This document shows, in pieces, positions 34,844 to 43,600 of a stretch of 64,000 nt of DNA. Origin of the DNA: Zhengitettix transpicula (taxonomy: Eukaryota > Arthropoda > Insecta > Orthoptera > Tetrigidae). The stretch's first letter is position 1. Each line of letters begins with the position of its first letter. A model generated the notes under the pieces. It searched no databases. It saw only the letters and a list, made by a program, of their open reading frames with translations, and had not been told where the DNA came from. The position numbers and the translations under genes were made by a program. The stretch spans positions 179,887,432 through 179,951,431 of the forward strand of contig CM073591.1 of NCBI GenBank assembly GCA_037074705.1, in the 5' to 3' direction.

Positions 34844-35520
34844 ATATTGATTGTACTAAGAATTACTGGAATATTAGATTATATATCGGTTAAGCAGTGG
34901 TTTAGAATCCAAATATAAGAAAGTAAATGAGCCCTAAGATATCACAGCAATCTGAACAGGTAATGAGTCAGCATATTACTGAGTTTCAACTACACCAATA
35001 TATTTCTGATATATTTAATAAAAAATATCTTTCATGAATAAACATCACACTATTCACATGTCCTTTCTTTCCCTTGAACTTCAACACAGGCTGCCCTCTC
35101 AACATAACAAAAAACTTGACCTCACGGTATGACTGCTCACTGGCGAATGAAACTCAGGGTTAACTGGAAAGTCAAATGTAAATATATACTACCAAATCAT
35201 TCTATCTATAAGAAACAAAACTGGAATTGAAATATTATTTCTTCTGTATCAACTTATATTAATGTTATTAGCATTGACTCAAAACAACTTTAACTTCCTT
35301 TACTTCACTACTGAAAGAAGTTTCTATGCAGATCAGGGCAGCAGTCTTATTATTGTGTAAGTTAATCTGCCTTTGAGGAAACAACCCAATAAAAGCACAT
35401 AAATATTCATATCAATTTCAGAAATGTGGTAGTTGTATTGACTTCTTTTAAAATTATTTTAATTTGTCCCACTCTCCAGTTTGAATAATGGAAATAATTC
35501 TAAATAAGTGATGAGATAAA
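34844..35520. other. intergenic stretch, nothing recognised
   Basis: AT-rich, with no protein similarity and no repeat traced elsewhere. Confidence 0.4.
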
Positions 35521-35523
35521 TAT

Positions 35524-35855
35524 TACACAACGTTTCTGGAATCCTTGTCCCTTTTGTCAGTTGATCAAAAACAGTATGACAACCACATAATCTAGTTGAC
35601 AGCTAAAATGCAATGAAAGTAGAAAATCAGAGAGGTTAGTGTAAAAATAAGGGATCATAGGAATTGTTGAGTTTCATAGCATCATTTTGCATGTTAATTG
35701 CTGTGATGTTGGATTTAATATGAAGCATTTATGATATAATTCTGTAATGGTATCTGTACCTAAGATTTTGGACGTTGACACCAGGTACTGTTCCAGAATT
35801 ATTTTGATCACCAGACAAAAGGAGCAAGGATTTCAGACACATTGTAAGGTATTTA
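35524..35855 (-). mobile_element. Penelope-like fragment with opposed terminal repeats
   Basis: The minus strand of 35640-35770 matches the C-terminal coding end of the 15-kb Penelope element (KCFILNP... to IPYFYTN) with stops. A left terminal repeat (35526-35563 minus) carries CUGACAA...GAAAC-GUU-GUG, and a decayed right one (35809-35850 plus) carries CACCAGACAA...CAUUGUAAGG. The two face outward as in the other copies. Confidence 0.65.
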
Positions 35856-36070
35856 TATCATTACTTCATTTTTTCTGTCATTCGGCTATTTTATTTAATT
35901 TTTATATTTTTGAAAAAGATGTATTATGTTTTAGTTCTAATATAAGGTATATTTACAAAGGTAGTGAAATTATTCTACGCAGCGACTTCAATAGTGAATT
36001 TTGGTTTTCTCTCATAGTTTATCCTGCAAAATAAATATTCAATAATAATTACAGCCATCATAAATCCAGA

Positions 36071-36635
36071 AACCCATAAGCCTGCGAGAGGTTTCTCTCG
36101 CAGGTAACCTGCGAGGGATGTTCTCTCGCAGGCAGAACCTTTTAGGAGAGATACGAAGGGGCTACCTTTGGGTAAGCCTTTTCCTCTCCGTTTTTGAACT
36201 AAGGTTCCCACAAGCTGAGGCACCTCGGCCTGTTTTGAGAGGTGTATGTTTCGGGGTCACAGACCTTGGGCATACGGTAAGAGTTGTCCGTTATTCCCAT
36301 TGGAATAGTTGGCCAGCTGCCTCCTAAACTGGTCGAGGCACGGAGAAGTGAATGCTGCGCCCCCACAGCAAGCTCCTCTCACGCTATCGGAAGGGCGTGG
36401 GACAAATACCTAATGCCCGACCTACCTGATGCAGGTTTTCCTAGGGTTTTTCCCGCATTTCTTTAAGCGAATGCCAGTTAGAATCCTTAAAATATAGCCC
36501 GGGGGCCCTAGTAAACCCTTGGCTACCTTCCTGTACCCTTCCGCATCCCCCCTTTCAAATCCCTTCCTATGCTATTAAAGGGGAGTTGCCCAATGTGGAT
36601 CACCCTCATGTAGCCTGTTGCCCTAAAAAAAACAA
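36071..36635 (+). mobile_element. unclassified retroposon, copy 2, with TSD
   Basis: A 565-bp insertion is flanked by cataaatccaga (36059-36070 and 36636-36647) and ends in an A run. It begins with two successive hairpins: CCTGCGAGAG/CTCTCGCAGG with a GTTT loop (36082-36105) and CCTGCGAGG.../CTCTCGCAGG (36109-36132). The rest aligns with copy 1 (agttcccaca to ccctaaaaaaa). No conserved reading frame is shared by the two copies. The affinity is unknown; a SINE or a LINE 3' end are both possible. Confidence 0.8.
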
Positions 36636-36899
36636 CATAAATCCAGATTGATCTGACTACAATGGACCAGTACTATCTTTCAGAAAGGTCAATATTACTC
36701 TTAATTATTCTGTCTATGCCTATTAAAGTTAAGTTGATGCTCAGCACCCTTAAACTGGTGATGGTAATTGTGGTGTTCATTAAGCAAGGAAAAGTCATCT
36801 AAAATTATTTCCATTGTTTTCTGTGTCATTATGATAAATAAACACTCAAAGTACTGGTTAAGTCACATATTCTGCCCCAGTTGGTATGTAGCAGGGTGA

Positions 36900-37420
36900 A
36901 TGGGGCCTTATATAAACTAACCAAGATATTGGCGTGAAATTAAACTCTTTTCCAGTCTAAATAAGTAAATATCCAGGTAATTCTGGCACTCTGCTAGTTT
37001 AATGTATAAAAATGGACATATTTGTTCTGCATACAAATTTAAACTTGTAGAGAAACTTTAACCAACATTTGTACACATTACTTATGATCTAGGAACAAAC
37101 ACGGAATAAGCACCATTGTAGTGCGGAGGTAGGAAGAAGAATTTTAAAAACTGGTGAAAACAGCTAATATTAGCATTGAATAAATAGTTTTCAAGACCAC
37201 TCAGATTAATATTGTCATCTTTGATTTAATTACTATCTACATTCAACACCTCGGGATGAAGGAGGTTACATAAATATAATTTGAAAAAATTAATGTTGTT
37301 GTCAAATCCTGACTAATGGGACTGCTGAATTTAATACTGATATTCACCATTCAGATTAAGTTAAAGTTCAGGGGTAGGAGTGTAAGCAAGTGATACAAAA
37401 TAATGCAAACATTTGGATTC
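36900..37420 (+). mobile_element. Helitron-like junction and unit
   Basis: A CTAG at 36994-36997 is preceded by ggcactctg. It is followed directly by the family left end (taatgtataaaaatgg, tttgttctgcatacaaattt, ttgtacacatta). A diverged unit continues to about 37420. Same arrangement as at 9305. Confidence 0.45.
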
Positions 37421-37769
37421 TATAGATTTGGAGGTAAATGAATTTGTGGGGGTTTTCACCACCCTCAAAGCGTCCACTCTCCATCTGTTAGAACCTCAAC
37501 CTTTGTCCTCCAAACAGAAGCTCCCACAGATCAATCCATCCCCGACTTGCAACACACGTGGAGCCCACTCCTTCCTGGTCGTTCGATCAAAAGTGACTTT
37601 TGTATAAGTATGTGAATAAATGTAACATCTACTTATGTATTCATAACCTGCCACAGCCACAAACCAAAGTCTCAACACATAACCACTGACTGTATCCCAC
37701 AAATATAATACTGACATTCTGGTTAACGCCAGCTCTGGATTCTCGTCTGCTAGGAGGTATATCGACAGG

Positions 37770-37885
37770 CGCTTGAGCAGCGTTGGACACTTGACCCCAG
37801 AAGAAGATGGCAGTGCTAGCCTTCAAAACGTTGCTATTTACTGGTATTACCCAGATGGAAACCCAATAAGCTTTTCTTAATTCTA
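37770..37885 (+). repeat. Penelope-type terminal repeat fragment
   Basis: The block gaagatggcagtgctagcct, then aaaacgttgctattta and cccagatggaaacccaataa, parallels the terminal repeats at 33600 and 39810. The hammerhead core is eroded (CCAGAAGA for CCUGAAGA; CAAAAC for CGAAAC). Confidence 0.6.
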
Positions 37886-38414
37886 TTTGCCAGGAAAACC
37901 TTAAATCTTTAATCATTAAGTCTGTTGTTGTTTTATTCCAAATTGCTAATGAATTCTGACATTCATCATGACCATAAAGTTGAAAAGTTCAGCCCCCTTC
38001 ACATGCAAAAAACATTATCAAACGCTCAATATGATCAGTATTGGTGCTGAATTTGGAATTTTTCAGTTTCCTAAGTCATATAGTGACATTCATGGGAGGG
38101 GTGAAAAATGGTCAAAAAAGTTAGTTATTAGTGTCTAATCAATTGTTTTTCAATAGTCATTGAGATGAACAGTGATACTGCAAAGTCTTATGTTCTTTTG
38201 GGGTTAATTATAAAATATTTGAAATGACCAAGAAATTAGTGCCAAGTTAATTACTTTTTTGTCTAATATTAATGCTAGCATCGAATAAAATGTTATTGAA
38301 ATAGGAGAATTTTCTATAGCAACTGTGAGCACCTAAAAATTTAAAATGTTATTAAAATGTGTATATGACAAAATATTAGTTAATTAAAATAATAAAAGCT
38401 TTCCCAGTATAATG

Positions 38415-38580
38415 ATTAAATAAAAGATTCTCAGTTTATCAATTGTTTATTATTCAGCAAAATTCATAGTGGGAATCATCTGATGATGGTAGAGATAAAT
38501 TTTGTCTGAAATATTGTTTTAATAAACAATTGACTCAGTTCATCAAGTGAGAATCTTTTATTAAAATCTTTAGTTTATTT
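38415..38580. repeat. inverted repeat around a hammerhead-like core
   Basis: The left arm (aaaagattctcagtttatca, 38422 on) and right arm (38525-38570) are imperfect reverse complements. Between them CAU-CUGAUGA (38477-38486) and GAAAU-AUU-GUU (38508-38519) match the order of hammerhead parts. The segment meant for stem II pairs only weakly. Confidence 0.45.
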
Positions 38581-38980
38581 CCTATATATTAACAAAGGAA
38601 AAAAATGACAAGAAATAAGATTTATAAAACTTAAATGAATCAACAAACTACTAGTGTCAAAATAAAATTGTATTGGTAACAAAATAATGACCCACTTAAT
38701 AACAAAATTTCTTACAATGCAGTGCAAGAACAGTCTATTCTTCACTCATGAACCACACCTTTCACACCAAGGCTAGCCACAGTCTATACCACTCTGTCCT
38801 ATCTTTACAAAACATATATAATCTTCATTTATAAATTCTGGTGACAGATTCTGGCTGGGTACCTCAAACCATTGTACAAAATAAAACATTATAAGTCATA
38901 ATAAGGAACGTAGGTTTTCCCGGTGTAGTTGCTGAATGAAGTTCTCTCGGGATTCCAACCGGGTAGCGTAGTTATGTAAA

Positions 38981-39021
38981 CACAACGTTTCGATGGCTTG
39001 CACCGCCATCTTCTTCAGGTG
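38981..39021 (-). ncRNA. hammerhead ribozyme candidate
   Basis: Minus strand: CAC-CUGAAGA, stem II GAUGGC/GCCAUC with GGUGCAA loop, GAAAC-GUU-GUG. All invariant core residues are present. Helix I CAC/GUG and a two-pair loopless helix III are predicted, with U as the cleavage-site base. Confidence 0.7.
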
Positions 39022-39051
39022 AAGTGCCGTTTGCAGAAGATTGGGCTGTAT

Positions 39052-39453
39052 TTATACCGCCCCGTCTGTGGTACCAGTGATCGGGATGTTTCTATTGGCT
39101 CTGGTCCGTAGGTGGTAGGGGTGGGCAGCTGGTGGTATCCCCTCCCCGTTGCCTCTTTGGATCGTTGCAACCGCCTCCGGTAACCTCGGCGCGTCCGTTG
39201 CCGCGTTAGCGGTTGTACCCCCTGGAGTGCCCGGTCCGTTCCTCGGCGTACGAGACGCCCGTAGCATGGCGACGGCCGGTGCCCAGGCCTTGCTCAACTG
39301 GTAGCCAGTGTCCCTATTTATGAGCTCGCTGTGGGTAGTTTTGATAGCCACAGCTTCCATAAGTATACTCTCCCAGTAATTACTAGCTGGGTCCAGTATC
39401 TTGGTGTTCTGGAAGTCAATTCGGTGGCCCGACATTAGTGCGTGTTCCGCCAC
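39052..39453 (-). pseudogene. Penelope protein C-terminus, left arm
   Basis: 133 open codons read AEHALMSGHRIDFQNTKIL, SNYWESILMEAVAIKTT and INRDTGYQLSKAW. These are the usual motifs just downstream of the GIY-YIG core in Penelope proteins (AEH...H.I.F...IL, ...E.I.I, LINRD.G..LS..W). The polymerase and the catalytic part of the nuclease are missing. Confidence 0.8.
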
Positions 39454-39457
39454 GGCT

Positions 39458-39776
39458 GAGTATACTTATGGAAGCTGTGGCTATCAAAACTACCCACAGC
39501 GAGCTCATAAATAGGGACACTGGCTACCAGTTGAGCAAGGCCTGGGCACCGGCCGTCGCCATGCTACGGGCGTCTCGTACGCCGAGGAACGGACCGGGCA
39601 CTCCAGGGGGTACAACCGCTAACGCGGCAACGGACGCGCCGAGGTTACCGGAGGCGGTTGCAACGATCCAAAGAGGCAACGGGGAGGGGATACCACCAGC
39701 TGCCCACCCCTACCACCTACGGACCAGAGCCAATAGAAACATCCCGATCACTGGTACCACAGACGGGGCGGTATAA
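39458..39776 (+). pseudogene. Penelope protein C-terminus, right arm
   Basis: The same protein segment is encoded again on the opposite strand because of the palindrome, from ILMEAVAIKTT to the same stop after TGTTDGAV. Identity of the two arms at protein level suggests that the inverted copy arose during one insertion, not by later duplication. Confidence 0.8.
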
Positions 39777-39806
39777 ATACAGCCCAATCTTCTGCAAACG
39801 GCACTT

Positions 39807-39847
39807 CACCTGAAGAAGATGGCGGTGCAAGCCATCGAAACGTTGTG
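39807..39847 (+). ncRNA. hammerhead ribozyme candidate
   Basis: CAC (39807-39809), CUGAAGA (39810-39816), stem II 39818-39823 with 39831-39836, GAAAC (39837-39841), GUU (39842-39844), GUG (39845-39847). It mirrors the minus-strand copy at 38981. Such minimal helix III forms are known to need a dimer to cleave. Confidence 0.7.
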
Positions 39848-40330
39848 TTTACATAACTACGCTACCCGGTTGGAATCCCGAGAGAACTTCATTCATTATA
39901 AGTCATGTTTCATTCAATGTTTTTCATTGCAGCAAATTGTTTAACACTAGCATTTATTATATTGCTTACAGTAATCAATAAACACTTATTGTTTTTAACT
40001 TTTATAAGAATCAATTTATTTACAAAATTCATACATCAAAGTTGAGTTAATTTATAATATACATAATTCTTAAAAATATCTTAATAATAAGAGCTGATTC
40101 CTTGGCATTTCTAAAATTATATCAGTAATTGTAACCTGATAATTAGCAATGCCTTTCAATTTAATGGTCATATTATTTCTCTGCTTTTAGAAAAATCATG
40201 AAATGATAAATCACAATTTCTGTATTATACTTTTCCTGTATCAGTTCTACAAAAATATTGTGTTTAAAGTTTTAATATGTTAACATTAGTAACATTTATT
40301 ATAACTTATAGCTCTGAAGCTTCCAAAAGT

Positions 40331-40680
40331 TTAGTAACGGAAGAAACGGGATTTATTGGAGACAGGAAAACACTTGGATAATGCATCTCCTGTGTACCCA
40401 GAAGGGCAGGAACATAAAGGAGTATGGTTTCGTGCTGCACATTCAGCATTTAAACCACACTGTCCTTTACACACATATTCACAAGTGTATGTCAACAAAT
40501 TACACCTTTTATCACTGTTGCAGTCTTCATCAGCAACACATTCCCCTCGCCTACAACTTTGTAGTGCATTTCCATTAAAACCTTTAGGGCAAGTGCACAC
40601 TGGTCTGGGATTCCCAAGGTTATCATGACCTGGTACGCAATCAGCATTTGTCCCACAGGGATTAGGATTACACAAATCAT
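40331..40680 (-). CDS. EGF-repeat gene terminal exon
   Basis: Minus acceptor TTTGACAG. It encodes DLCNPNPCGTNADC, VCTCPKGFNGNALQSC, a linker CVADEDCNSDKRC, an EGF module ending LCSCPSGYTGDALSKC, and a short tail NKSRFFRY before TAA. The lack of a membrane anchor could mean a secreted isoform or an alternative last exon. Confidence 0.88.
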
Positions 40681-43600
40681 CTGTCAAATAAAACCGTAAG
40701 TTATAGTTATACATGTTATATTTATAGACATTACATTAAAAATTAAATATTTAATTCAATTTTTTGTGCATTTACATGGAAATTCTACACAATTCAACAC
40801 TCCGCTGTACACTTGATAAAGTCCTACATTGAGGCCGAAATGTATTTTTCTTTCTGTCTGCTATTATATTATTTCTGGCTAATTCGTTTGCTTTCATGTA
40901 TTTATAAAAAATGATTGTTAATCAACACATTATGGGTTGCATAACATGAGCAGCGAAGGTTCATATTTTATTATTTATATTTCATAAAATCATAAATCCT
41001 CAGAATTAATAAATACAGACAATTAATTACATTTACATTATATGCTCTTGAAGAGGATTATTTGAGATAAGATGTGTCACCTGGTTTGTGGGGTGTGTTG
41101 TTGTTCTTATTTATTTAACATTTATATTTTGTTTGTTATTTGGCTACTTATTTATCTAATTAGCAAAATGCTTTATCAATATATTATTGTATTCATTTCT
41201 GTTTGTAAAGTATCACCTGATTATAAAATAGCTACTTTTAATTTCATATGTATTATATTTAAATCCTACTTTTTTTAAAAAAAAAATAGTTTCTAAACCA
41301 AATCGAAGATTATTAGAAAAGATAAAGGCATATTGCAATTCAAGAATATGAATTAATACCAATGTTTTAATTGCCAGTAGTACGTGAATAGATATGTTTA
41401 GGTATAGTCAGTTGAATGCATAGTAACACTAAAAATAATTAGTACTTTTATATAAAAGATTTTGGAATAGTCAGTTAGGCCTAATGAAAACAATAATTTT
41501 GATACAAAATTATATTTTTAAAGAGTAACTTCCTGTACTATTTACAGAAACAATCAATTTATACATTCGTTTTTACTATAAAAGGAAAGATCACATAGTC
41601 AAGTTTTTAAATTTGATCTCATGATGGAACTTATTGTAAAACAAAGTATCTTTCTTATATGGGTCCTCTTTTGATGATGTTTATTGCTCCCTACTTTGAA
41701 ATGTAGTCAGTTTTATTTTTAGAGTTAAGCTTGTGAATGTCCTTATTTATTGGAATTGTATTGCACTTTGATTTGAACATTATTATGGCATTGTAAATAT
41801 AGACTGAAATGGTTGTAAATATTTTTTTCTGTTTTATAAATTGGTATACAACTATGCAGAGATTTTACTTTATATATATGCTGATAGTCTTTTCTGTATA
41901 GTAAACAATCCATTGATATGTGTACCTGCATAACCAGCCAATACTTCCATCCAATACAAAATATGTGGGGTTATTGTGCCATAGCACTCTGTTTTTAGTA
42001 TGTTCTGTAGTAAGCAATTGACTAGAATCTTAATCAATTAAATGTACTTAATGGTGTTATCACAGACATAGTCAATTTGATCCTTCCAGGTAAAATTTTA
42101 AGCAAATCCTAGAAATCTCTGACTCTGACATTTGTTTTAAAATATATGATGACTTTTTGCATTAACCATAAAGTTTGCTTAATTGTTGTTCCTTGGCAGT
42201 TTAAATTTTATTAATCTAGCCTTGCTGACTTTTGTGCTAAGGTTATTGAATTTGTATTAGGAAACAATATGATCTAGTGCAGACCGGGAAGTTTCCCTAA
42301 CAACATCAACTAATTTGTTTCAGTGGAATCATTTGCAACTTTTATTAATTCACAATCCTGAAAACAGTTTATGTCATTAATGAACATAATAAATAGCAAT
42401 GGTCTGAGGACCAAGACCTGCACACTGTATTCAACAAAGCCTCTTTAAAATTGAGTGGTTAACAGTGCACAATTTGAGGACAAGGAAACATATCCCAAAA
42501 TTTTTGAACTAGGAAGCAGTTTAAAAATATGTATTTTCTTTGCTTAGTAGGGATGATTTAGTAAGGTGAAAGTTACTAATCAAGATTATAAAATAATTTC
42601 TATACTGCAACCTTCTACCAACAATCAATTATTCTAGTATTGAATGAAAAATGAATGTGGTGCAAAGAAAGATTGGTTCATAGTTTATAATTATTTACAA
42701 GAATTTTAATTAGAAATTTAACTTAACTGAGGTTGTTGATAGTTACAAACAATAAACACACAAAAAAAATTAATTACAAAAGTTGACTGAGAAAACCATC
42801 ACTGGCATTCAGAATGCAACATTTTTAAAAGCTGCAAATGATGAATTCCCTTGTAATTATACTGATATAATCCACTCTCAGATATGACAGATATACAGAT
42901 TTTTTAATTCTGTCAGTTGGTGTAACTTTATGATTCATTTTTGCTATCCATTTTTTGAACATTTAATGACACTTAGTACATGTTGCAGGAAAGAAGTACA
43001 GACTCCAGGAATTACTACAATGTATCCATTATTCTCCTTGAGTTGCCTTCTCAAAATATCAATTAAATGGCAATGGAAACTGCCAAGTCAATTAAGTTTG
43101 GCTCCAGCATGTTTTCCCCATTAAGACTTCAAAAAATCTAAAATGAGCTCTTTATACATCCTTTTATCAATCCGGAGCCACAATACTTCATCAAAAGTTT
43201 ATTCCCTTTGTTATTGTTTTTCATTAACCCTTTGCAGTACTATGCCCCACACAGTGAGGTGCAGAAAGTAAGAAGACCAGAAAAGTTTGAGAAGCACATC
43301 AAAATAAGACAGACTTTAACAGCTGATTTGTCCGATTAAATATGACTATTCATGCCATAATCAGATGAAATAATTCTGAATTTGCATAATTTAGTGTTCA
43401 TTAACCATTAGCAAATGTTAAGCTATTGTAGTGCTCTTCTGGCTTTGAAATATTTCAGTCGATTCCCAATTCCTTTGCAATTTATATTGCCTTAAACCAA
43501 AACATTTCTGAGGACACAGCATACGTATTCAAATTATCTTACCTACAATATAACCATACACTTCCCAATATTATTTATGTAATTAAGTTTTATTTTCTTA

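Larger units (their letters stand above)
38900..39893. mobile_element. 994-bp Penelope-like palindrome with 13-bp TSD
   Basis: The insertion is flanked by cattataagtcat (38887-38899 and 39894-39906). Arms 38933-39370 and 39458-39895 (438 bp) keep perfect register as reverse complements around an 87-base spacer. At the right end the arm overlaps the target repeat by two bases. It is GC-rich, unlike its AT-rich surroundings. Both arms end with a hammerhead-like motif and contain the C-terminal coding end of a Penelope protein. It lies about 440 bp beyond the stop of the EGF-repeat gene, so readthrough of that gene would transcribe a long hairpin. Confidence 0.92.

Noticed and set aside
40356..40628. 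Plus-strand frame of 90 codons
   Set aside because: Antisense to the terminal EGF exon, whose cysteine pattern and splice phase are decisive.
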